A DNA stretch of 64,000 nt from Rhynchopus euleeides (lineage: Eukaryota > Euglenozoa > Diplonemea > Diplonemida > Diplonemidae): contig OY723273.1 of NCBI GenBank assembly GCA_963210315.1, positions 1,798,001 to 1,862,000 of the forward strand. The letters are read 5' to 3'. This document shows positions 29,718-39,170 of this stretch, piece after piece. Numbering within the stretch: position 1 is the stretch's first letter; the number at the start of each line of letters is the position of its first letter. The notes under the pieces are model-generated. The model was not told where the DNA came from. It saw only the letters and a list, made by a program, of their open reading frames with translations, and searched no databases. A program made the translations under genes and the position numbers.

Positions 29718-32639
29718 ATGCGGGCTGCAGCCGCCGCCGCGACCATCGCGGCAGCCTCACTCCTCCACACAACTGCGGCTGACGTGGATGTGTCACCCTT
29801 CGTGTTTCTGAACCGTGGCTCTGTCGGGAGGGGCGACTGGTGGCCCTCCGTGTCCTACCCAGTGCAGTACGCTGAGCCTGAGAATGTCACCCGCACAGAT
29901 TGGTCCTGGGCTGACGTGGGTATGACCGACGAGCTTTTCACCCCAGGGCTCCTGTCAAAAGGTGTGCCCGACAAGCTCTACACAGGCACGGACCTTCCTG
30001 GGCAGGACTACGCACAGCTGGCCGGCCTGACGCAACCACACTGCTCGCAGGCATGCATCGAGAGACCTGCCTGCATGGCGTGGGTCCACACTGCGGAGGC
30101 GCCGTCAGCACTGGGGCCCTGTGCGCAGGGGCAGCCATGCTGTTACCTCAAATCGGGTGTGCCGGAGCAGGTCACTAAGGCGGGTATCACCTCGGGCACA
30201 GTGCTGCACCCACACATCGGGTCGGACGACTCGCCCCCTGTCGGGGTGCGCAGCGCACCCCCTCTGGGTGGGGTGGCTGCGGGGACTGTCGAGCTGCGCG
30301 CCGACGGCACATTCGCAGCGTGGACACTCGAGAACAACTCCCCTGCGGGCAGCGCGAAAGTGCCGCAGCAGAGGCGCACCTTCCTGGGGGCACGTGTCTC
30401 CGGCGCCACAGGGGATTGGGCCCGCGTGCTGCAGACGAGCCCTCTTGGGAGCCTCCCTGCAGTGGATGGGCTGGAATTCAGCGGGTCGCCCCCCGTGTCC
30501 CGCCTCGGGGTGCGCGGCACCCCCGCTGGCGTCGGCGTCGCCTTGTTGGGGTACAGCAGCCTGGTGTCGGGGGACATGGCCTCCAGCCACCTCCCCGCCA
30601 TCGCCTTCTCATTTGAGTTCACCAACAACCTGACGACCGGCGTGTCGGTCGCGGGGTTCTTCCAGCTGCAGGGGCACTTCGACGACGTTCGGCGTGACGG
30701 GGCTGTGAAGGGCGTCCTCCCTGCAGCAGATGCTGACGAATGTGCGGGGCACTGCAATGCCGACGAGGGGTGTGCGACATTCACCTTCTCACCCGAGGGG
30801 GTGTGCACGCTGCAGAGTGATGCACCGCTTTACGCCTTCGGAAAGGGGTGGGCTTCGGGGACACGCTCCGTGTGGTCCGCCACCACCGAGGGGTGCCTGG
30901 TTGTCGACAAGCCTGGCAGCGACTCGATGCACGGCAACTACTCGATGTGCGGAGACAGCGGGGCGGTGTCGATGGCAACGGGGGACACGGAGGGGCTGTG
31001 GCAGGCCTTCCAGAAGCAGGGCACGCTGGACGGCCTCCCCACCAACGCCACGGCACCCCACGGCGCCATTGCCGTGAGTGCTGTGGTGCCGCCGCAGTCG
31101 ACAAAGGTGGTCACCGTTGTGCTGGGGTACTACTTCCCCAACCGCGGCTACCTCACCACCCCTGTGGGAAACCAGTACTCCCGCATGGTGGGGGACGCGG
31201 AGGAGGCGGCACGCACCATGCGGCAGCGCCTGCCCGAGGTGGTGGCGGGGGTGGCTGCCGTGCACACGCCGATCCTCAACTCCTCGCTGCCGCGGTGGAT
31301 GCGGGACACGCTTGTCGGGTCGCTGCACCACACGCGCTCCGCCTGGTGGGGGGCAGACGGCAGGTGGCGCCAGTGGGAGGCATACGACTGCGTGAATGTC
31401 GACAGCGTGCACAACGACGGGGAGCGGCACGTGCCCTACCTGATGCTGTTCCCCGACAGCGTCAAGTCGAAGATGGAGGCGTGGGGCAAGGGGCAGGCTG
31501 CAAATGGGATGATCCAAGAGCAGCTGGCCTGCGGGTGCACCGGCAGCATCGACACCGCCCTCGACAGGGCCTGCGGGCGCGTCATGTCGGACGTCAGCTC
31601 GATGTACATCGTCTACCTCGCTGAGCTGCTCCGGTGGCACAACGACACCGCCTTCGTGGCGGAGTGGTACCCCACAGCGCAGCGCGCGGCAGACTGGCAC
31701 ATCTCTGTGTCAACATACCACGGCATGCCGGAGAAGCTGCAGACCACATACGACATTATTGCGCTGAACCGCTACAGCGCATCGACATACTCGACGGTGT
31801 TCCACATGCTCGCGATGCGCGCCATGCAAGACCTGGCAGGGTTCATGGGCGACGACGCCTCCGCCTACAAAGCTGCAGAGGATGCTGCGCGTGAGGGCCT
31901 CGAGACCCAGATGTGGGACGAAGACCTCGGTGCCTACATCGCCTACACAGGCGGGAGGGCGATCTTCGCCGACTCCTTCTATGCCCAGGTGCTGGCCTAC
32001 TCGCTGGGGTACGGCGCCCTGAGCAACACGACACGCATGCGGCTCCACCTCGCAACGGAGGCGCGGACCAACTACGACCCGTTCGGGCTGCAGATCCTGA
32101 CGGGGCGTGAGACGCAGAACACCATCGCGGAGAAGGACATCTGGATGATGGCGCCTGCCGATCACTCCACGCTCCGCCTCCGCTTGCAGGACGGCACGCC
32201 CGACGAGGCCCTCGAGGTTGCCGCCCGGTCCTACATCTGGCTGACGGAGGGGGCGAAGGATGTGTGGAAGGCGGCAGGCGTGCTGCGGGGCAACTACTCC
32301 ACCTTCGGCGGGATGACCATGACGACGACGCACTACGGCTACTACATGACTGTGTGGCACACCATGCTGGCCATGTCGGGGCAGGTTGCGGATCTGGCCA
32401 CCAAGAGGGTTGTGTCCTTCGCCCCGGTGCTGGAGCCGCCCTTCAGCCTCCCTATGATGCTGCCTGGCGTGGTGGGCTATGTCAACGCCACTGCGGGGAC
32501 CGGCAGTGATGTGACGGCATCGCTGTGCCTGACTGCGGGCACCCTCAGCAACGTGCAGATTGCCTGGTGGTCCTTCACCACAGGCACACGGGTCTCCCTC
32601 GCTGCAGGGCAGTGCGTCTCTGCGTCTGGGGCACGATGA
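29718..32639 (+). CDS. Secreted GH116-family glycosidase with PAN-like modules
   Basis: The protein is 973 aa from catcaccATG at 29718. A signal peptide (MRAAAAAATIAAASLLHTTA) predicts secretion or lysosomal routing. Residues ~109-150 (CSQACIERPACMAW...CCYLKSG) and ~340-370 (ADECAGHCNADEGCATFTF) look like Cys-rich PAN/apple modules, the second inserted in the N-terminal beta domain. The family signature PPLGGVAAGTVELRADGTFA marks GH116 (GBA2-type beta-glucosidase/glucosylceramidase). Likely catalytic residues are Glu554 in WEAYDCVNVDS (nucleophile) and Asp679 in TTYDIIALNRYS (acid/base), followed by the conserved FADSFYAQ segment. It has many N-glycosylation sequons and no intron. Unlike cytosolic GBA2 it has a signal peptide, so the substrate may be extracellular or lumenal beta-glucosides. 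Confidence 0.85.
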   Translation: MRAAAAAATIAAASLLHTTAADVDVSPFVFLNRGSVGRGDWWPSVSYPVQYAEPENVTRTDWSWADVGMTDELFTPGLLSKGVPDKLYTGTDLPGQDYAQLAGLTQPHCSQACIERPACMAWVHTAEAPSALGPCAQGQPCCYLKSGVPEQVTKAGITSGTVLHPHIGSDDSPPVGVRSAPPLGGVAAGTVELRADGTFAAWTLENNSPAGSAKVPQQRRTFLGARVSGATGDWARVLQTSPLGSLPAVDGLEFSGSPPVSRLGVRGTPAGVGVALLGYSSLVSGDMASSHLPAIAFSFEFTNNLTTGVSVAGFFQLQGHFDDVRRDGAVKGVLPAADADECAGHCNADEGCATFTFSPEGVCTLQSDAPLYAFGKGWASGTRSVWSATTEGCLVVDKPGSDSMHGNYSMCGDSGAVSMATGDTEGLWQAFQKQGTLDGLPTNATAPHGAIAVSAVVPPQSTKVVTVVLGYYFPNRGYLTTPVGNQYSRMVGDAEEAARTMRQRLPEVVAGVAAVHTPILNSSLPRWMRDTLVGSLHHTRSAWWGADGRWRQWEAYDCVNVDSVHNDGERHVPYLMLFPDSVKSKMEAWGKGQAANGMIQEQLACGCTGSIDTALDRACGRVMSDVSSMYIVYLAELLRWHNDTAFVAEWYPTAQRAADWHISVSTYHGMPEKLQTTYDIIALNRYSASTYSTVFHMLAMRAMQDLAGFMGDDASAYKAAEDAAREGLETQMWDEDLGAYIAYTGGRAIFADSFYAQVLAYSLGYGALSNTTRMRLHLATEARTNYDPFGLQILTGRETQNTIAEKDIWMMAPADHSTLRLRLQDGTPDEALEVAARSYIWLTEGAKDVWKAAGVLRGNYSTFGGMTMTTTHYGYYMTVWHTMLAMSGQVADLATKRVVSFAPVLEPPFSLPMMLPGVVGYVNATAGTGSDVTASLCLTAGTLSNVQIAWWSFTTGTRVSLAAGQCVSASGAR

Positions 32640-33750
32640 TGACAGGACACAGTGGCACAGCTTGACACAAGGCCCTCTAGGGAGCCTTTCTTTTGGTATT
32701 TTCCAGATTTGACGCACAACAAGCCTGATCATTTTTTGAACGATTTGAACGATTTTTTTTCGCCGTGCGAGGCATGGAGGTGGGTACTTTGTTTTTTTTG
32801 GCAGACCGCGCAAAAAAAATATACATCCCCCCACCTCCTGGGACTCTTCTCGCGTTGTCTTTCACATTTGCCACTGCACACAACCTTGGCTTGTGTGGCA
32901 CGCAAATGTGTGTGGGGTATTTCTCTGTCTCATTTGCTTCTGCCTCATCTACATCCCCACGCTCTTTCTTGCAGATTACCCCACCCCCACGTATGTGCTG
33001 TGTCATCCTCGGAATTATGTGTGTGCGACCCCAAAAAGGCGCGTCCCCACTGGGCACGGAGTGTCTTTTTTGGGGTTTGTTGTTGTTAACAGCCCCCAAG
33101 TGGAGGCTCCTTCACGCGGGTGTGTGTGTGTCGGGGGTACAGATTATGCTGCGTAGACGTGGCGGCGTCTCCCTGAAGCTCGCAAAAACTGTTCAAGGCT
33201 GTCAGGCACGCCCCCTCCGCACCCTTGTCGGCTCTTTCAGGTCCGGAGCGCACGTGGACCTGTTGCTGGACATGCCTTTGCCTTTCCCACCTCAGCTCTT
33301 TCAGAACGGGGAGCCTGACAAGGAATCCTCCTAACGACTTGTCTTGAAAACTCACCCGGCGGTCTTCTGGCGGCATCTAGATCATCTGGCTGCCGCCGTC
33401 GTACACGCTCCAACCCTAACTGGTGTGATCATGGAACCCCCCAGAACTGGCACAGACCTGGCACAGAACTGGCACAGAACCCCTATCTGACCACACCACG
33501 AACGTTATAACCCCTACGCCCACCCCACTGCGCCCCCCCACCCGAGCATTCCATCCCACCACCAGGAGGCCCCTCCTGTAAAGATAGTGGAATATCCGAC
33601 GGCCCGCCGTGCCCCGACGCACACCCCACACAACCACCTCATCTCCCCTCCCTTTGCCGTATCCCCGCTCCCGCGCGCTCGCGGCATTCCTTTTCCTTTT
33701 GCCACCACCACCACCACCCCCCTCAGGCTCGGGGCCACTGGGGCATCACC
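32640..33750. other. Intergenic region
   Basis: No convincing gene. T-rich stretches lie at 32735-32760 and 32792-32820 and a GT run near 33118-33132. A CCA-rich pyrimidine tract (33700-33725) leads into the next gene. Confidence 0.5.
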
Positions 33751-34968
33751 ATGGCATTCGCGGTGCCCGTGCGCAGCTTAGCGCAGCAGAAGCCACAGGG
33801 CGGGGGGGCACAGGGCACTGGGCCGACATCCTCGTTCCTCGCCCCCCCCTCCGCCTCGCGCAGCTTCAAGCAGAAGGCCCACTCCGCGGTGCACGACCTT
33901 GCCGGCAAGGCCGCAGGATGGCTCCCCGCGGAGCTGTGGCAGCCCTACGTCAGCCTGGAGTTGACCATCAAGCTCCCCATGCCGATGCCCCCGCCCTACG
34001 ACGCCAGCGGGGGCCCCGCGGAACCGCTGGCTGCCCTGCAGGCCGTGGTGCGCGGCTGCATAACCTACCAGCTGGAACCCGACATCACGGCGAACAGCGT
34101 CTCCTCCGGGAAGCGCAGATTCGCAGGGGACCTGGAGGCTCTGATCAGCTCGGGCTACCGCGAGTGGACCTGCGCCGTGACGGAGCTGTGCGAGGCTGTG
34201 GCATCCTCCCCCGAGACACACCCATACTTCCTGGCGGTGAGCCGGCAGCAGCACGACGCGGTGTTCTACTTCGCAAAGGAGGGCTGCACCATCACCGCTG
34301 CGGATGCAGTGCTGTCGCAGGCCCGCTCCCTCTGCGCCGCCTCACGCCTGCCGTGCTGCCGCAACGGCAAGGCCTCACTCACCATACCCTGTGAGGGCTA
34401 CGGCGCTGCCCTGGGGCTCTCTGTGTTGCTCGACTCTGTCGATGCGCAGCTCTCAGCGAAGCTTCCGCTGATCCTCTGCCCAGCGCCGTTCACCGGGGCG
34501 GTGTGCAGGCGGCCCACGGTGAGGACGTATAGCGAGGAGACTTCGATGTTTGTCGCCGCGTCGCATTATGTGAAGCTGACGGGGTGCCGCGTGCTGCCCG
34601 ACACCCTGGCGAAGCTGTTTACGGCCTGCCGTTCCCTCGGTGCGCAGTGTGAGATGGATATCACGCCCAGCGCCGCGTCTCTCGTGTCCTCCTGTGCCCA
34701 GCCAGTGCCGACCGCCTGGAGTGGCGAGCGTGATGAACGGAAGGGGAGGGTCCCGCGGCTGCCGTCTTCCGACGCCCCCGCCAACACCTCCGGCTCCGAT
34801 GACGAGGAGATGTCGGATGCATCCAGCAGCAGCGATGAGCAGGAGGCGGGAGAAGGGGGCGGCCCGGGAGGGGCGGCGGCGGGCGGGGGGAGGTTCTGCC
34901 CGAAGCGAGTCGTCATCAGCGCGAAGCAGGTGATGGTGTCGGGCGTTCCGGCCAAGCTTCCGGGGTGA
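33751..34968 (+). CDS. Unknown protein, 405 aa
   Basis: I do not recognise a family. The frame starts at catcaccATGgc (33751) and is uninterrupted. Residues ~35-325 look globular (for example YVSLELTIKLPMPMPPPYD and YFAKEGCTITAADAVLSQAR), with several Cys but no obvious metal-binding spacing. Residues ~338-382 are Ser/Asp/Glu/Gly-rich and disordered (SGSDDEEMSDASSSSDEQEA), with casein-kinase-2-like sites, and a short basic end follows. No signal peptide or membrane segment is seen. It is co-oriented with its neighbours and codon composition is similar to the other island genes, which supports it being real. Confidence 0.7.
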   Translation: MAFAVPVRSLAQQKPQGGGAQGTGPTSSFLAPPSASRSFKQKAHSAVHDLAGKAAGWLPAELWQPYVSLELTIKLPMPMPPPYDASGGPAEPLAALQAVVRGCITYQLEPDITANSVSSGKRRFAGDLEALISSGYREWTCAVTELCEAVASSPETHPYFLAVSRQQHDAVFYFAKEGCTITAADAVLSQARSLCAASRLPCCRNGKASLTIPCEGYGAALGLSVLLDSVDAQLSAKLPLILCPAPFTGAVCRRPTVRTYSEETSMFVAASHYVKLTGCRVLPDTLAKLFTACRSLGAQCEMDITPSAASLVSSCAQPVPTAWSGERDERKGRVPRLPSSDAPANTSGSDDEEMSDASSSSDEQEAGEGGGPGGAAAGGGRFCPKRVVISAKQVMVSGVPAKLPG

Positions 34969-35788
34969 AGGGGTGGAGGAGGAGGAACAGGACGAGGAAG
35001 GGGGGGGCGTCAGGAGGTCGGATGTTGTTGCCTGAAGGATGGAAAACCCCAGCCTGTGGGTGGGGGGGGTGGTGGGGTGCATCCCCAGAAAGCCATGGCG
35101 GCAACAATAGGGGGTGTTCTTATTCTGTGTTGCTGGACACAGAACGGATGCCCATGCAGGGGCTGTTTTGTCTCGGGCGGCAGGGCGGGGGTTGGCCGCC
35201 GATGCCAAAACAACGCCGTCACGGTTGTGTCTCACATGACACGCGACGCCCTCCTGGGAGGGGAAGGCAATCGGCATCGGCTCCCACGCGAGGAAAAATG
35301 GTGCGCGTTATTTGTTTTAGACACAGAGTAGCTCAGTTAAGACGAAGGGAGGGCGGCCGCTTGCCAGAATCTCGTTTCTGCACAGGCGGCTCAGGGATTT
35401 CACAAGATCTGCATGCAGGCAGAGGCTGGCAAGCGAAGCCTTTTTGTCGCTTTCACCGACATTCCAGCAAATATGATATTCATGCCGCTCCATAGATAGA
35501 GGAACGGCTGCTTTGGGGGGGGGGGGGTGCCATGGCCCTGCTGTGCAGCAGAAGGACGTCTTGTGCTGCCCCACCGATCCCCAAGCCCCCCACGAGCCAC
35601 GGTTCGCAGAGGCGTTCGTCCCACCCCTACACCCCACCCGACTTGATTGAGTGAAAGAGAGGTTGGCTGGGCGCATTTGCTCGGGTATCGCTGCTTGGGT
35701 GTCGCCTCTGTTACTCTGTTTTTCCATCCTCGGAAGTGTTTTTCCAAAGCCGTACCACAGATCCCCTGCAGGAGGGGCAGCGTTCACC
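34969..35788. other. Intergenic region
   Basis: No gene supported. It has a G-run at about 35514-35527. The in-frame extension upstream of the next start (from 35651) is probably untranslated. Confidence 0.5.
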
Positions 35789-36678
35789 ATGGTCGGCACC
35801 GTCGAGGTGCTGTCTGATGACTCGGATGTGAACGTCGTTGAGCAGCCTGAGGCGGGTAGCGAGCCTGCTGCAGCGCCCCGCCGCACATACCGCGATATGT
35901 ACGGCACCACTGTCGAGGACATTGTGCTGTACTGCCTGGGTGTCGCTGCTGGTTGCTTCTGCCTTTACCTTGGCCTCTACTCTCCTTCGCTGAGTCTGTA
36001 CCGCATGCAGAAGATGAAGCCTCCGGCTCAGATCCAGTGGGACGACAAGAGCGTATGCTGAGGCCCTTGCCTTGCCTTGCCCTGTCGTGTTGTGTGTTTT
36101 CAGGTGGGTCTTGCAACCAAGTGTTTCAATCGATTACCTCGGCTGTGAGGATGCCATCTACACACACACACGGTTCATCCCTTTTGTTGAGTGTGTAAGT
36201 TGCACCGAGCAAACTCTGATGCTGCCTCCACATGTCTGACACTGACCCCACACACACCCTTGTCCCTTCTGCAGCGCCGCTTCATCGGGTGGTGGGCAGC
36301 GTCAGGGTCGCTTGTCGTCGGCGGCGGTGTGTCGATGCTGCTGTGCGCCATTGGGATTGTGGTCGCCTTGGTATGCCCCATTTTTCGAAACGCCGAAGGC
36401 TAGGGACGGCAAGGGACCATCAGCATCTGTGGCTGTGCGGGGGAGGGGCTTGCTTCCCCGATGTGCTCGCTGTTGCCGCACTGCCTCGAGGCATCGCAGT
36501 ACAGCAGCGGCTGGCTCCCCCCCCCACCCCACCCCCTGCCCCCACCCCACACCCCGGCGCAACACACCCCATCTTTGCCACCACACAGTACCGGCTCGCT
36601 CTGGGGGTGATCGCTGCCGTGCGGAGTACGGTGAGTTACATGACGGGTGCCGTGTCGAAGAAGAAGAAGGAAGACTAG
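35789..36678 (+). CDS. Three-exon ER membrane protein with C-terminal KKED
   Basis: Exons are 35789-36052, 36275-36370 and 36589-36678, and the product is 149 aa. Both introns start GTATGC and end ctgcag or acacag (222 and 218 nt). All junctions fall between codons, and intron 1 has an immediate in-frame stop. The start ttcaccATGg at 35789 fits Kozak context; an in-frame Met at 35651 exists. After a Ser/Asp/Glu-rich cytosolic N-terminus comes one hydrophobic span (DIVLYCLGVAAGCFCLYLGL). Exons 2-3 supply a second, longer one (FIGWWAASGSLVVGGGVSML, then LCAIGIVVAL). The protein ends KKKKED, so its last four residues KKED match the KKxx dilysine ER-retrieval signal with a cytosolic C-terminus. 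Two spans plus dilysine recall VMA21-like assembly factors, but I cannot assign it. Confidence 0.78.
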
Positions 36679-36986
36679 AGAGGGGCGAGGTGCAGTTCGC
36701 TATCCGTTGGGCTGTGTTTTGCAGGTTGCAAACGGTGTATCCGTGTCCGAGTGTTGTGGGGTTGTGGGGCCGTGCTCAAAGTGGCGACAAAGGGGGAGCC
36801 TTGCGCTGTTTCACCTATGAGGTGTATGTGTGTGGCGCGACCACGTTAATAGTGGGTAGACCCTGCGCGGATCTTGGGCTCCATTCCCCACCTATCCCTA
36901 CGTTACAGCGGAAACCCCATCCCTCGGGGCTGTGTGTGTGTCGTGACCATGTATTGAGTGCGGCATGCTCTCATGGAGTTTCCTTT
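36679..36986. other. Gap between the ER protein gene and repeat element 1
   Basis: Nothing recognisable. This is probably the 3' flank of the ER protein gene. Confidence 0.5.
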
Positions 36987-37369
36987 TGCACATAACACAC
37001 CTGTGTGGTACGGGAAATGCTACGAGGAACGCGATGGACTCGGGACTGCTGCTGGCCTCTCTTGCTATGGTTTACTTATGTTTCGTGCTCCACCTGCTCC
37101 ACCTCATTCTGCACTTCAGATGATCCACTTCACGTGGGTTACGGGGTTTGGGACAACGATGATATGTTGTGTCCGACGACAAGGTAAGGTAAGCTCATCG
37201 AGGTACACCAAACCGGAGTTGTCAAATCAAAAAAGACACACCGCCCGAGAGGCAATTGGTGTGACACAACAGCGATGACACAACCACTCTGCCCGAGGGG
37301 GCGCGTTTTTAGCGACCGAGACCTCCTCTCCTGACTGAGGGACACACGATCTGACCGTCCGAGAGACGC

Positions 37370-38045
37370 AGCATTCTACCCTGCCCGAGGGGCACCCACT
37401 CTCCTGACCGAGAGACACGCAGTCTTGCCCGAGGGGCACCTGGTTTCCTGACCGAGACAATATTCTGCCCGAGGGGCACTCACTCTCCCGACCGAGAGAC
37501 ACGCAGTTTTGCCCGAGGGGCACCTGTTCTCCTGACCGAGACAATATTCTGCCCGAGGGGCACCCACTCTCCCGACCGAGAGACGCAGCATCTCGCCCGA
37601 GGGGCACCTGTTCTCCTGACCGAGACAAAAAAATTGCCCGAGGGGCACCCACTCTCCCGACCGAGAGACACGCAGTCTTGCCCGAGGGGCACCTGTTCTC
37701 CTGACCGAGACAATATTCTGCCCGAGGGGCATCCACTCTCCCGACCGAGAGACGCAGCATCTCGCCCGAGGGGCACCTGTTCTCCTGACCGAGACAATAT
37801 TCTGCCCGAGGGGCACTCACTCTCCCGACCGAGAGACACGCAGTTTTGCCCGAGGGGCACCCGTTATCCTGACCGAGACAAAACTATGCCCGAGGGGCAC
37901 CCACTCTCCCGACCGAGAGACGCAGCATCTCGCCCGAGGGGCACCTGTTCTCCTGACCGAGACAAAAATTTTGCCCGAGGGGCACCCGCTCTCCCGACCG
38001 AGAGATACACAATCTTGCCCGAGGGGCACCAAATCCCGACCGAGA
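37370..38045 (+). repeat. ~86-bp dimeric tandem array in element 1
   Basis: Alternating half-units of ~46 bp (gcccgaggggcactcactct, then cccgaccgagagacacgcag) and ~40 bp (gcccgaggggcacctgttct, then cctgaccgagacaatatt) are both anchored by tgcccgaggggcac. About eight dimers are present. The same array is at 46156-46831. Confidence 0.9.
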
Positions 38046-38689
38046 AGACGACCCTCACACCATGCTCGTGTCAGGTCTCAAGAGGGCCGAAGCCGCGGTT
38101 GAGGACAACAACACCCCCACGCACTGGTTCTAATAAATGACGGCGAGGTGCACGGGGGGATCAGCACGAAGGAGGGGCGCAAAAAGATGGGGATGATGAC
38201 GCCGTGGTGTTCAAGGTGGTCCTCCGCCGCTTATGAACGTGACAGCGGGACAGCGCTGCGCCCGTGGCCGCAGCGGATTGAGGACATTCCCATCAGCCAT
38301 CGAGACTATCACCGCGCCTCGCCGAAAACCTGCTTCACGCTTGATCGCGCTCAAGGTTTCCAAACGCATACTTCAGCTGGAGGTTCCGTCACAGAGGCGC
38401 TGACAAAGGCGGGACCAAGAGCAACAGTCGGGTGCTGATAAATGGGTCGATACTGATGCAGCAAAGTGACGTCAGTGATATCCAACTCCTACTTTCCTGA
38501 CCGAGACACGATCTTGCCGAGGAGCATCGGACCGAGACACCCACTTCTGCCTGAGGGGCACCTAGCCGAGACGCATTTTTCCTGCCCGAGGGGCATCTCG
38601 CCGAGACATTACCTGCCTGAGGGGCACCTGGCCACGACATACCTACAGCTTACGCTTGCGGGGCACCCTGCCTGAGGAGCACCTGGCCA

Positions 38690-39170
38690 AGACATACATT
38701 TCCGCCTACGAGGCACCCTGCCCGAGGGGCACCTGGTCAAGACACACACTTCCGCCTACGGGGCACCCTGCCCGAGGGGCACCTGGCCAAGACAGACACC
38801 TCTGCCTACGAGGCACCCTGCCCGAGGGGCACCTGGCCAAGACATACACTTCCGCCTACGAGGCACCCTGCCCGAGGGGCACCTGGCCAAGACAGACACT
38901 TCCGCCTACGAGGCACCCTGCCCGAGGGGCACCTGGCCAAGACAGACACTTCCGCCTACGAGGCACCCTGCCCGAGGGGCACCTGGCCAAGACATACACT
39001 TCCGCCTACGAGGCACCCTGCCCGAGGGGCACCTGGTCAAGACATACATTTCCGCCTACGGGGCACCCTGCCTGAGGGGCATCTGGCCGCGACATACACT
39101 TCCGCCTACGGGGCACCCTGCCTGAGGGGCACCTGGCCAAGACGCACATTCATGCCCGAGGGACACCGGG
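38690..39170 (+). repeat. 50-bp tandem array in element 1
   Basis: The unit is cctacgaggcaccctgcccg, aggggcacctggccaagaca, tacacttccg, about nine to ten copies. Element 2 has exactly one unit fewer: the coordinate offset between the two elements is 8786 before the array and 8736 after it. Confidence 0.9.

Noticed and set aside
34453..35277. 274-codon minus-strand frame overlapping the unknown 405-aa gene
   Set aside because: Pro/Ser/Arg-rich shadow without a motif. The plus-strand frame has a Kozak start and globular composition.
37227..38140. Open frames of 120-200 codons in the GC-rich arrays of elements 1 and 2
   Set aside because: They only translate the tandem unit (CPSGRILSRSGEQVPLG type) in several phases and strands.
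37370..39170. CRISPR array
   Set aside because: Units are directly abutting, dimeric and variable without unique spacers. The host is eukaryotic and no cas-like gene is present.
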